Shown piece by piece: positions 18,300 through 25,538 of a stretch of 42,544 nucleotides of DNA. The notes under the pieces are model-generated. The model saw only the letters and a program-made list of their open reading frames with translations. It searched no databases and had not been told where the DNA came from. A program made the translations under genes and the position numbers. Position 1 is the stretch's first letter, and every line of letters begins with the position of its first letter. Source of the DNA: an uncultured Bacteroidia bacterium (GTDB lineage Bacteria > Bacteroidota > Bacteroidia > J057 > CALDDN01). The DNA is taken from assembly GCA_937936615.1 (NCBI GenBank), contig CALDDN010000072.1:1-42544 (forward strand), given 5' to 3'.

Positions 18300-19139
18300 T
18301 CAGTGCAGGATCACGACGCGCTCGCGGGCCAGCAGGCGGCCACCCTGCCGCAGCTGCAGGTCGTAAACGCCGGGCGGCAGGCCCGACGCATCCAAGCGCG
18401 CGACTGCCTGTGCAGCTTCGAGCGTCCAGCTGCGCAGCTCCCGGCCTGTCGTTTCGATCAGCACCAGCTCGGCAGGTTGGGTCAGAGGCCGCGCCAGCGT
18501 CAGCTGCAGACTGGTGGTGGCCGGGTTGGGCTGGATGTTCACATTCCACCCCGTGAGGGCTTTTGGGCGCGACAGGGGTTCGGCCACCGGCACACGGTAG
18601 GCATAGGTTACGGGGTTGAAGCCCGGCACGAGGGTATTGGGATCGATTTCATTGGGGGCCACCTGGTCGTTGACCACCACGCGGATGAAGGCTCTGAAAA
18701 CAAACTCGACCGAATCGGTCGGGCGGTTGAGGGCGGCAGGTGTTCCGCTAAAGCGGGCGCAGCCAAAGATCGGTGTTTCGGTGTTGAGGGCTACGAAGGT
18801 ACCGCGATCGCGGCCATTGACATCGTCGGCCGGATTGCCGCTGTTGAGCACTACCGACAGGCCGGGTGGCAGCTGGCGCACTTCCTCGAGCACCAGGCGG
18901 CTGATGAACACGCGCTGAATGCCCAGCGGATTGGGCGGCGCAGGCGCAAAACGCAGAAAATTGAGCTGCACCACCTGGTCGTAGGGTATGCCCACGTAAG
19001 CGGTGTCGGCCACGGCCGGCATGAGGCAGCCGGGCAGGCCGGCATCTGCCGGAGTACAGGCATTGGGGTCGGGCGTACACTGGCCGATGGCCAGCAGTGG
19101 CAGCGTCGACAGAAGGCAGGCTACGAGCAATCGCTTCAT
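18300..19139 (-). CDS. Secreted protein with T9SS type A sorting domain
   Basis: A 279-residue protein of unknown function. It has a signal peptide (MKRLLVACLLSTLPLLAIGQ) and a cysteine-containing N-terminal part (CTPDPNACTPADAGLPGC). The C-terminal ~85 residues match a type A T9SS sorting domain (WNVNIQPNPATTSLQLTL ... LPPGVYDLQLRQGGRLLARERVVI), so the protein is predicted to be exported across the outer membrane and attached to the surface or released. The middle part, with beta-rich strands such as VEFVFRAFIRVVV, was not recognised. The gene ends 2 bp from the end of pstB, which leaves no room for separate terminators. A candidate -7 box, TAAATTTA, lies about 25 nt upstream of the ATG. Confidence 0.85.
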   Translation of the reverse strand: MKRLLVACLLSTLPLLAIGQCTPDPNACTPADAGLPGCLMPAVADTAYVGIPYDQVVQLNFLRFAPAPPNPLGIQRVFISRLVLEEVRQLPPGLSVVLNSGNPADDVNGRDRGTFVALNTETPIFGCARFSGTPAALNRPTDSVEFVFRAFIRVVVNDQVAPNEIDPNTLVPGFNPVTYAYRVPVAEPLSRPKALTGWNVNIQPNPATTSLQLTLARPLTQPAELVLIETTGRELRSWTLEAAQAVARLDASGLPPGVYDLQLRQGGRLLARERVVILH

Positions 19140-19447
19140 AATCTTCGGTTCACGTTAACGAGTTTAAATTTAAGCCCAGATTGGGTTCGCGCCATGCTTC
19201 GCAGCCGTGATTTCGTTTTCCTCCAAGCCTGCAACAAATCCAGAAAAGCTTTTCGGACGCTTCCTTATACGTGTATTAAGTTTTGATTCAAGAAAATTTT
19301 TTAAACTCATTTAACAAATAAAATGACTCATTCAACCCACAAACTGAAGAATAAAATTTTTAGATCAAAAAAAAACAGATAAAATCTACAGAACATGCAG
19401 ACCCTGCTTGATCTGTGTTGGTCTGAACTCATTCGCCGACTCATCGT
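19140..19447. other. AT-rich intergenic region between divergent genes
   Basis: About 300 bp with no gene, mostly AT-rich from 19270 to 19390. It contains an element at 19349-19396 that closely resembles the sequence upstream of the outer-membrane barrel gene (about 10706-10747): both have AATAAAATTTT, then ATCAAAAAA, then ATAAAA and CATGCA. Confidence 0.5.
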
Positions 19448-19807
19448 ATGAATCTTGATCTGCGGCGTGCAGCGTGCCTGCTGGCGGCTGGAGCCTGTGG
19501 CGGCTGGATGCTCTTCGATGGCCTGTACGTGCTGCGTACAGGCCGATACTTTGGCCCTGAATGGCCCGGCCTGTGGGCCGACCTCGTGGATGGGGCAGGA
19601 ATCGACCCCTTCACCCTGGGGCCGCTCTTCGTTGCTTTGGGCCTGCTGTGGTTGGGGTTTCTGGGCCTTGAACTGGCGCGGAAGCCGGTAGCCCGCAAGA
19701 TCGGGCGGGGAGCCGCCCTGCTGACACTCTGGTATCTGCCGGTGGGCAGCCTGCTGTCGGTGGCGGTACTGTCGTTGCTGCGAGGGTGGGGCCGACGCTC
19801 TAACTGA
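19448..19807 (+). CDS. Small hypothetical membrane protein
   Basis: A 119-residue protein that I do not recognise. Three hydrophobic segments are predicted: residues ~8-28 (ACLLAAGACGGWMLFDGLYV), ~57-75 (LGPLFVALGLLWLGFLGLEL) and ~88-110 (AALLTLWYLPVGSLLSVAVL). Short basic stretches lie between the second and third segments (ARKPVARKIGR) and at the C-terminus (RGWGRRSN), so it should sit in the inner membrane. Coding character is supported by GC-rich third positions and by hydrophobic segments in this frame only. The opposite-strand frame over the same region extends into the AT-rich upstream sequence and looks like an artefact. A lipoprotein gene follows 71 bp downstream on the same strand. 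Confidence 0.6.
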   Translation: MNLDLRRAACLLAAGACGGWMLFDGLYVLRTGRYFGPEWPGLWADLVDGAGIDPFTLGPLFVALGLLWLGFLGLELARKPVARKIGRGAALLTLWYLPVGSLLSVAVLSLLRGWGRRSN

Positions 19808-19866
19808 ACGAAAAAAGCCCCGCCCGAACGCGCCCCCCATCGACCGGCTCGCCTGTATTTCTTGCC

Positions 19867-19874
19867 TATATTTA
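19867..19874 (+). promoter_or_regulatory. -7-like box directly before the DUF3298 lipoprotein gene
   Basis: TATATTTA is one mismatch from TAnnTTTG. It is followed by AGGC and then the ATG at 19879, a start-proximal box with 4-nt spacing. Confidence 0.4.
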
Positions 19875-19878
19875 AGGC

Positions 19879-21045
19879 ATGAAATGGCTGCTTTACCTCA
19901 CAGTAGTGGCTTGGAGCGTAGCCTGTTCACGCCCCGCCAACACCGATTCCTCCAGCGCAGAAAACATCGACCCTAGCATCGTTGATTCTGCCTATCTGGC
20001 CATGGCAAGAGCCACCGGCAGCGAGGGGCTGACCGTCCTGCGCGGAACGGTGCGCGGGCTGGGGCCTGTCTCGGTCTACCTGCTGCCCAAAAGTCCCGAT
20101 TCGCTGGGCGGCACCCTGATCTATCCCCGCCCTGCGGATGCGGAAGGCCAGAACGCTTATGAGGTACTCCAGGTCTCGGGCAAACAGCGCGAAAAGCTCA
20201 TCTCGCTCAACCTTGGGGGACGGTTCGATGTACGGGGCGAACTTCGCGGCAGCCTGACCGACAACGGTTTTCGGGGCGAGTGGCGCGACGCTGCCGGCAT
20301 CCCCCGCCACGAGGTGCAGCTCAGCCGCTATCAGCTGCCCTACGCATTGGCCTCGCGAACGTACAGCAATGTCAAGAAACCCAACCCCATCTCGCTCGAC
20401 CTACACGTGCAGTGGACCGAGATGGTCGAACCCAGCCCACCCCACCTCCGCGACGCCTTCAACCGAACGGTATATGCCGATGCCGAGAAGAGCTGGACGA
20501 GCTTTGAAAAGCAGTTCGAAGAAGAAAGGCGAACGATAGGCAACGAGGAACTGCCCGAATACGCCCGCCAGCGCACCATGGATCAGTACGACGAACTGCT
20601 TTACGCCGACGATCAGCTGATCTGTCTGCGTCAGCTCGTCAGCATATACATGGGCGGTGCCCACCCCATGTGGGGCCTGCAGAGCAAGGTCTTCGATGTG
20701 CGGGCGGCGCGGTTTCTGGAAGCAGACGAGCTGTTTGCCGACCGCCGGCGGCCACTGAACTACCTCTCGGCGTACTGTCGGCCGATCCTGCAGAAGATGT
20801 TGAACACCGACTCCAGAGATCCCATGCTGCAAGGGGGTACCGAGGCCAAGAACGAGAATTTCCAGCAGCTGCTGCCTACCCAGCAGGGCCTGCTCGTGCA
20901 GTTCAACCCCTACGAAGTAGGCCCTTATGCTGTAGGTGCGCCGGAAGTGCTGATCCCCTGGCCGGAACTGCTGGCCAACTGCCGCGTCATTCCAGCCCTT
21001 GAAGCAATTGCCCGCGCCGCTCAACCTGCTGCCGGCAAGCAGTGA
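19879..21045 (+). CDS. Lipoprotein with DUF3298 (RsiV-like) domain
   Basis: A 388-residue periplasm-facing lipoprotein. The signal peptide (MKWLLYLTVVAWSVAC) ends in a lipobox with C16. The C-terminal half has the DUF3298/RsiV fold signatures: MGGAHPMWG near residue 257, a FLEADELF segment, and QFNPYEVGPYAVGAPEVLIPWPEL near 345-368. In Bacillus RsiV this domain binds lysozyme and controls an ECF sigma factor, but Bacteroidota members are mostly free lipoproteins of unknown role. No sigma factor is adjacent, so a regulatory function should not be assumed. The N-terminal ~150 residues are beta-rich (LTVLRGTVRGLGPVSVYLLP) and unrecognised. Confidence 0.8.
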   Translation: MKWLLYLTVVAWSVACSRPANTDSSSAENIDPSIVDSAYLAMARATGSEGLTVLRGTVRGLGPVSVYLLPKSPDSLGGTLIYPRPADAEGQNAYEVLQVSGKQREKLISLNLGGRFDVRGELRGSLTDNGFRGEWRDAAGIPRHEVQLSRYQLPYALASRTYSNVKKPNPISLDLHVQWTEMVEPSPPHLRDAFNRTVYADAEKSWTSFEKQFEEERRTIGNEELPEYARQRTMDQYDELLYADDQLICLRQLVSIYMGGAHPMWGLQSKVFDVRAARFLEADELFADRRRPLNYLSAYCRPILQKMLNTDSRDPMLQGGTEAKNENFQQLLPTQQGLLVQFNPYEVGPYAVGAPEVLIPWPELLANCRVIPALEAIARAAQPAAGKQ

Positions 21046-21162
21046 TCCACAACTGTGGATGAGCCGCCACCGATCCGCATCTACACATCCCGCACAGGTA
21101 CAAGGCAGTAAATGGGTATACTTTCAGGGGCATGGAAGCGCGGACTTGTCCTTGAGGGGGAG

Positions 21163-21170
21163 TAAATTTG
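21163..21170 (+). promoter_or_regulatory. Promoter -7 box of the GIN-domain gene
   Basis: TAAATTTG is an exact consensus match, 33 nt before the chosen ATG at 21204. It overlaps an in-frame TTG at 21168 that would otherwise extend the gene, which argues against that earlier start. Confidence 0.5.
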
Positions 21171-21203
21171 ACCGAAAGGAAGTCTGAGATATTACCCTTA
21201 GTG

Positions 21204-21836
21204 ATGCCTGCATCAACTCAAGCGGCAGCGATCTCGATCCGTGAGGCCCTGCCTGCCGGCCTCGAGCGGCTGACGATCCATTACAGCGGGCCGCTGCGAC
21301 TGGAATTGGGTGCCCGCGAGGCCGCCCTGATTCGACCGGCTCACTGGCCCTTGCCCGCCGGCTGGAAGCGGCTCGGGGCAGGCATGCTGACTTTGGACGA
21401 GGTCCCGGCAGTAGAAGGCTTGTGCCTGGAACTGCCCACACTCGATGAACTGAGTTATGGCGGCTGGGGCCAGCTGGTGGTAGAAGCCCTTCAGCCCCTG
21501 CGTCGCTTGAGGCTGCGGCTGCAGGGAGCGGGGCGGCTTCGGTTCAGCGGGCAACTGGAAGAGCTGGAAGTCGAGGTGGCCGGCTCAGGCACGCTGCTCG
21601 CTGCTGGATGGGCGCGTCGGCTGCGGGTGCGCACCAGCGGCTCTGGCGAGGTGCAGGCCCAAGAGCTGCAATGCCAGCTGGCCGGTCTGCATATTGGCGG
21701 ATCGGGCCGCTGCCGCGTCTGGGTCGAGGAGGAACTGCATCTGCAATCAAGAGGTTGTGGCGAAGTGGCCTACAGCGGCTGGCCGCGCATCACGAGCCAA
21801 GGCCCTCAGCCTGCCCGTCTGGTCAACGTAAACTGA
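21204..21836 (+). CDS. GIN-domain (DUF2807) protein, autotransporter-adhesin-head-like
   Basis: A 210-residue protein with the repetitive right-handed beta-helix pattern of the GIN domain: successive turns carrying GAGRLRFSG, AGSGTLLAAG, SGSGEVQAQ, GGSGRCRVW and RGCGEVAYSG. The last turns, ending in YSGWPRI, are typical of the family. Bacteroidota GIN proteins are normally exported with a lipoprotein signal, but here no signal peptide or hydrophobic start is visible from any in-frame start (TTG 21168, GTG 21201, ATG 21204). The ATG was chosen because a perfect -7 box overlaps the earlier TTG. The function is unknown. A lipoprotein gene follows 82 bp downstream on the same strand. Confidence 0.75.
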   Translation: MPASTQAAAISIREALPAGLERLTIHYSGPLRLELGAREAALIRPAHWPLPAGWKRLGAGMLTLDEVPAVEGLCLELPTLDELSYGGWGQLVVEALQPLRRLRLRLQGAGRLRFSGQLEELEVEVAGSGTLLAAGWARRLRVRTSGSGEVQAQELQCQLAGLHIGGSGRCRVWVEEELHLQSRGCGEVAYSGWPRITSQGPQPARLVNVN

Positions 21837-21918
21837 GGCCCGTTTGCACGGGCAGCGGTCGTGTTGTATTTTGCAGGGTCATTTGCACCGCCGGTGCTTC
21901 TCTCCAAAGCGACTGATC

Positions 21919-22728
21919 ATGTCCTGTCTCATTCTGAACCTGCGCCTGCTCTGGACCGCCTCGGTCGTAGGTCTGCTGCTGGCTCTGGCCGCCTGTTCGA
22001 CCGATACCGACAAGAACACCCTCGATCCGCCCAACCTGAAGCCGGTCGACAACACGCTGCCCATCCTCGAGGTGAGCAACGTGCCCCCCAACTACGCTCA
22101 GGTTATCAGCGGTACCTGGCTTCGGCCTACCGTTCGGGGCTTCAGCAGCCCGGCCACTACCGGCCTCGACGGAAATCCCGTCAGCCTCAAAAGCCTGGTC
22201 ATTCAGGTTTCATACAACAGCGATGCTCCCATCACCGTCTTCCGCCAGGAAGACCTCAACACCAGCCCCAGCCCCACAGTCTATACGATGCCACCCGACA
22301 GCTTCCGTATCCTCGACCGTCCGGGCATCGAAACGTGGCGTTACCTGCTCACGGATGTTTCCGGCAAGCAGCGCGTAGTGCAGCTTCAATATGAGGTAAT
22401 TCAAGACACCCTGAGTCCGCGCATCAATTTCCTGGAAGGAACAACGAATAACAACACCAACGTGGCAGCAGGCGGAAGTGTGCGCTTCAATCTGGAAGCC
22501 CTCAAGTCGATCAGCGGAGCTCCGCTGCAAAGCTTCACGCTGGAAGTGGCCTACGGCAACAGCCCCTACATCCCGCTGGTGCTGCAGGATAACATCAACC
22601 CCGTGCGCTACACCCTCGACACGACCTTCACCGTCGCCCGCGAGACAGGTACCAGCCGGTGGCGGTTCCGCATCCGCGATGCCCAAGGCCGAACAGACAC
22701 CAAAATACGAACGCACTACATCCTCTAG
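21919..22728 (+). CDS. Hypothetical lipoprotein with two Ig-like repeats
   Basis: A 269-residue lipoprotein. The ATG at 21919 gives a signal peptide (MSCLILNLRLLWTASVVGLL, then ALAAC) ending in a lipobox; an upstream in-frame ATG at 21844 would add 25 residues unlike a signal sequence. The mature part holds two similar beta-sandwich-like halves. In each, a LVIQVSYNSDAPITVF / FTLEVAYGNSPYIPLVL strand is followed by a V(R)YTxxxxF segment and a W-R-(Y/F)-x-(L/I)-x-D strand (ETWRYLLTDVSGKQ / SRWRFRIRDAQGRT). The protein is probably anchored in the outer membrane; its function is not recognised. A strong terminator follows 37 bp after the stop. Confidence 0.75.
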   Translation: MSCLILNLRLLWTASVVGLLLALAACSTDTDKNTLDPPNLKPVDNTLPILEVSNVPPNYAQVISGTWLRPTVRGFSSPATTGLDGNPVSLKSLVIQVSYNSDAPITVFRQEDLNTSPSPTVYTMPPDSFRILDRPGIETWRYLLTDVSGKQRVVQLQYEVIQDTLSPRINFLEGTTNNNTNVAAGGSVRFNLEALKSISGAPLQSFTLEVAYGNSPYIPLVLQDNINPVRYTLDTTFTVARETGTSRWRFRIRDAQGRTDTKIRTHYIL

Positions 22729-22765
22729 CTTCAAAGATTGCCTTCCGGCATTTCTTCTGGTAATG

Positions 22766-22796
22766 ACGCTGGCCTTTTCAAGGCCGGCGTTTTTTT
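22766..22796 (+). terminator. Rho-independent terminator after the Ig-like lipoprotein gene
   Basis: An 11-bp stem (ACGCTGGCCTT / AAGGCCGGCGT, one G-T pair) with a TTC loop, followed by a run of seven T residues. Confidence 0.9.
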
Positions 22797-22883
22797 ACCT
22801 TATGCCCTTCGCCGACCTTGAATCCTGAGGTCGAAGTAAAGCTCTCTTGTCTGATTTGCAGGCTGGAATGCCCGCACTTTTTC

Positions 22884-22891
22884 TAACTTTG
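22884..22891 (+). promoter_or_regulatory. Promoter -7 box of the isocitrate dehydrogenase gene
   Basis: TAACTTTG is an exact consensus match about 98 nt upstream of the ATG. A TTTG at 22855-22858 is a possible -33 element, though its 25-nt spacing is longer than usual. The leader contains a small inverted repeat, CACTTT...AAAGTG, at 22901-22918. Confidence 0.5.
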
Positions 22892-22989
22892 TGCCAGTCC
22901 CACTTTTGAGCTAAAGTGCTGAATAAGTACAAAAGGGGGCCTGAACACAGAAAGAACCTATAGCCTAATATCGCCTAGCCAACCGCAAG

Positions 22990-24462
22990 ATGTCGCAAGA
23001 ACTTGTCCCGATTACTGTCGCCAAGGGCGACGGCATCGGCCCCGAAATCATGGATGCCACGCTGCTGGTGCTCGAAGCCGCCGGTGCCCGCATCGCCCCC
23101 GAATTCATCGAAATCGGCGAGCAGGTCTACCTGCGGGGCGAAAGTTCGGGCATCGATGCCTCGGCCTGGCAATCGCTCGAGCGTACCAAGGTCTTTCTCA
23201 AAGCTCCCATCACCACGCCCCAGGGCGGCGGCTTCAAAAGCCTGAACGTAACGACACGTAAAACGCTGGGCCTCTTTGCCAACGTACGGCCCTGTCGTTC
23301 GTTCCATCCCTACGTTTCGACCAAACACCCGGTCATGGACCTGGTCATCATCCGTGAGAACGAGGAAGACCTCTACGCGGGCATCGAACACCGCCAGACC
23401 GACGAAGTCTACCAGTGCCTCAAGCTCATCACACGTCCGGGCTGCGAGAAGATCATCCGCTACGCCTTCGAATACGCCCGCGCCAACAACCGCAAGAAAG
23501 TTACCTGCTTCTCGAAAGACAACATTATGAAGATGACCGACGGTCTTTTTCATAAAATCTTCGAGGAAATCGGTTCCGAATATCCCGATCTGGAGCAGGA
23601 ACACTGGATCATCGATATCGGCGCGGCCAAAATGGCCGACACGCCCGAAAACTTCGATGTGATCGTCATGGCCAACCTCTACGGCGACATCCTTTCGGAT
23701 GTGGCGGCGCAGATCGCCGGCTCGGTAGGCCTGGCCGGTTCGGCCAACATCGGGGTCAATTACGCCATGTTCGAAGCCATCCACGGCTCGGCCCCACGCC
23801 GTGCCGGCCAGAACCTGGCCAACCCCTCGGGCCTGCTCAACGGGGCCATTCAGATGCTGGTTCACATCGGCCAGCCAGATGTGGCCGAAAAGGTCCACAA
23901 CGCCTGGCTGCGCACCATCGAGGACGGCATCCACACCTACGACATCTACCGCGAGGGCGTAAGCCAGCAAAAGGTAGGCACGCGCGAGTTCGCCGAAGCC
24001 GTCGCCGCCCGCATCGGCCAGGAACCGGAAAAACTGGCCCCCGTCCGCTACAACCCCAACGCCAAGGTAGCCGACAACAACATTTACAAGGTCGAGCGCA
24101 AGCCCCTGGAAGCTAAAACGCTGGTGGGGGTCGATATTTTTGTTCACTGGCCAGGCACCGACCCCAACGAAATCCACGCCAAGCTGGCATCCATCATCGA
24201 TAACGACCAGCTGGCCATCACGATGATCTCGAACCGCGGCACCAAAGTCTGGCCCGGCGGCAACCCCGAAACGTTCTGCACCGACCACTGGCGCGTACGC
24301 TGCAAGGCCAGAAGCGGCACCGAGCAAGTCATCCCCGTTTCTCACCGTCAGCTGGCTGATGTCTTTGTCCGGCTGGCCGATGCCGGTTTCGACTTCATCA
24401 AATCGGAAAATCTGTACATGTTCGGAGACCAACCAGGCTTCACCCGCAGCCAAGGCGAATAA
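22990..24462 (+). CDS. icd: Isocitrate dehydrogenase (NADP+), Thermus-type with C-terminal extension
   Basis: A 490-residue enzyme that oxidatively decarboxylates isocitrate to 2-oxoglutarate in the TCA cycle. The first ~335 residues are the beta-decarboxylating dehydrogenase fold: GDGIGPEI near 13, TTPQGGGFKSLNVTTRKTLG (the substrate-binding Ser/Asn/Arg loop), NVRPCRS, IRENEEDLYAGIEH, and the metal-site region NLYGDILSDVAAQIAGSVGL. A further ~140 residues (ADNNIYKVERKPLEAKTLVG onward) correspond to the extra C-terminal domain of the Thermus thermophilus enzyme. That domain distinguishes this class from the ~415-residue E. coli type. NADP preference is assumed from the class. The gene stands alone, with its own promoter and terminator. 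Confidence 0.93.
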   Translation: MSQELVPITVAKGDGIGPEIMDATLLVLEAAGARIAPEFIEIGEQVYLRGESSGIDASAWQSLERTKVFLKAPITTPQGGGFKSLNVTTRKTLGLFANVRPCRSFHPYVSTKHPVMDLVIIRENEEDLYAGIEHRQTDEVYQCLKLITRPGCEKIIRYAFEYARANNRKKVTCFSKDNIMKMTDGLFHKIFEEIGSEYPDLEQEHWIIDIGAAKMADTPENFDVIVMANLYGDILSDVAAQIAGSVGLAGSANIGVNYAMFEAIHGSAPRRAGQNLANPSGLLNGAIQMLVHIGQPDVAEKVHNAWLRTIEDGIHTYDIYREGVSQQKVGTREFAEAVAARIGQEPEKLAPVRYNPNAKVADNNIYKVERKPLEAKTLVGVDIFVHWPGTDPNEIHAKLASIIDNDQLAITMISNRGTKVWPGGNPETFCTDHWRVRCKARSGTEQVIPVSHRQLADVFVRLADAGFDFIKSENLYMFGDQPGFTRSQGE

Positions 24463-24495
24463 AATTTGGTCTTGTAAAGACTGCTTGGATACTGC

Positions 24496-24531
24496 GTGCC
24501 TGCTAAAAATTTTTTAGCAGGCACTTGCTTT
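24496..24531 (+). terminator. Rho-independent terminator of icd
   Basis: Perfect 14-nt complementary arms (GTGCCTGCTAAAAA at 24496-24509 and its complement at 24511-24524), followed 5 nt later by a run of seven T residues. Confidence 0.85.
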
Positions 24532-24539
24532 TTTTGCAA

Positions 24540-24960
24540 ATTATTCATTACTTAGATGCATGGTTCGTTGGACGGATTTCCTCCGTACACGCAGTTTCGT
24601 TCGCCCGCTGGTGTTTTCATGGGTATGGGGTAGCGGGTGCGTGGCTCACGCGTGGTGCAGGAATACCCGCCGACGGGTTGAAGCTAGGAGTGTGGCACAG
24701 GGTGCCTGAAATTGCAGAAAAGGTAAACGAGGAGTGATCGCAAAATACCGAATCTACTACACGGAATTCGGTGTACGAAACTACGCGGCGCCATCGTTTT
24801 ACCTGTAGCTTCGGTCAGGACGGAGTAACCTTTAAGGTCGGTCTGCCGTTAATATGCAAAAAAGGGCCCAGCTTTTGAGCCTGTTGTCAGTCGGCTGCCA
24901 AACCGTAACCGACTGCCAGTCTGGTACGAAATATGCCTGTCCAATTCCAAATCCTTAACC
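24540..24960. other. Hairpin-rich intergenic region, possible structured RNA
   Basis: No convincing protein gene lies between icd and 25007. The + strand holds a dense series of short perfect inverted repeats: ACGGA/TCCGT (24572-24586), CGCCCGCT/AGCGGGTG (24602-24639, one wobble), GCGTG/CACGC (24639-24651), ACCCG/CGGGT (24665-24678), GGCAC/GTGCC (24694-24706), ACCGAAT/ATTCGGT (24747-24772) and CAGTCGG/CCGACTG (24888-24915). It does not match tmRNA, RNase P RNA or SRP RNA signatures that I know. Two short frames (24525-24737; 49 codons at 24560-24709) could also be degraded coding sequence. Confidence 0.35.
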
Positions 24961-25006
24961 CCGTGGAACTGCCTATGTGCTGAACTGAACGTAACTGTTA
25001 GATGCT

Positions 25007-25351
25007 ATGGAAAGCTACCGAATTTTTCGCGACCCGCAGGACCGCACCTGCCAATACGACTTCACCTTCAGCAATGGGGTGAACGTGCAGGTACAATTCG
25101 AAATCCTGCCCAACGACCCAAGCGGCCGTCCGGCCGTCGGCGGGGCCGCCGAACTGTCCGTCTACGACTCAGAGCGCAACAACATCACCGACCGGGTGTT
25201 GCGCCAGTTTCGAGAACGTCAGGCGGAAGGAACAGCTGCCACAGCTTCTGCCCGACGTCAGAAGCCCCTTCAGGCTCACGAGGTAGAACCTCTGATCCAG
25301 TTCGTCCGCGACTTGCAGCAGCCCAAAGGCCCTAGCTGGAGGCGCAGCTGA
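25007..25351 (+). CDS. Small hypothetical protein
   Basis: A 114-residue protein with no recognised domain. The N-terminal half is probably a small beta structure (YDFTFSNGVNVQVQFEILPN). The C-terminal half is charged and helical (ITDRVLRQFRERQAEG ... HEVEPLIQFVRDLQQ). It has no signal peptide or membrane segment, so it should be cytosolic. The codon bias is GC-rich like its neighbours, and the frame is favoured by a stop 131 bp before a clear bidirectional terminator. An out-of-frame ATG at 25002 precedes the chosen ATG. No functional clue comes from the neighbours. Confidence 0.6.
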   Translation: MESYRIFRDPQDRTCQYDFTFSNGVNVQVQFEILPNDPSGRPAVGGAAELSVYDSERNNITDRVLRQFRERQAEGTAATASARRQKPLQAHEVEPLIQFVRDLQQPKGPSWRRS

Positions 25352-25481
25352 CCTGCCGCCCCTGTGGCGGCTTCCCCCTTTCCCGGTCGATAGATGCGAG
25401 TTGCTCCTTCGGGGGGCTATTTTCGCAGGTTTTTCCGAGGAGGGGTTTACTGAGTGGTCGATTTCACTCCGAAATAGAAAG

Positions 25482-25512
25482 AGGACGGGACCCAAGGATT
25501 CCGTCCTTTTTC
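25482..25512. terminator. Bidirectional terminator between convergent genes
   Basis: Stem AGGACGG (25482-25488) pairs with CCGTCCT (25501-25507). It is followed on the + strand by a T run and on the minus strand by a T-rich stretch (CTTTCTATTTC). It serves the gene ending at 25351 and probably the minus-strand gene ending at 25539. Confidence 0.85.
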
Positions 25513-25538
25513 CTTTATGGTTGACGTGGAACCTGCCT

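Noticed and set aside
22975-24453. A 492-codon minus-strand frame opposite icd
   Set aside because: A shadow of a highly GC-biased gene; Asp/Gly/Val-rich with no family motifs.
24525-24737. A 70-codon frame, and a following 24-codon frame (IAKYRIYYTEFGVRNY), downstream of icd
   Set aside because: The residues look protein-like over short stretches but match nothing I recognise. The region is better described as hairpin-rich and unresolved.
24790-24840. Resemblance of GGTCAGGACGG to the SRP RNA core
   Set aside because: The GGAA tetraloop and the symmetric internal-loop sequence of SRP RNA are absent.
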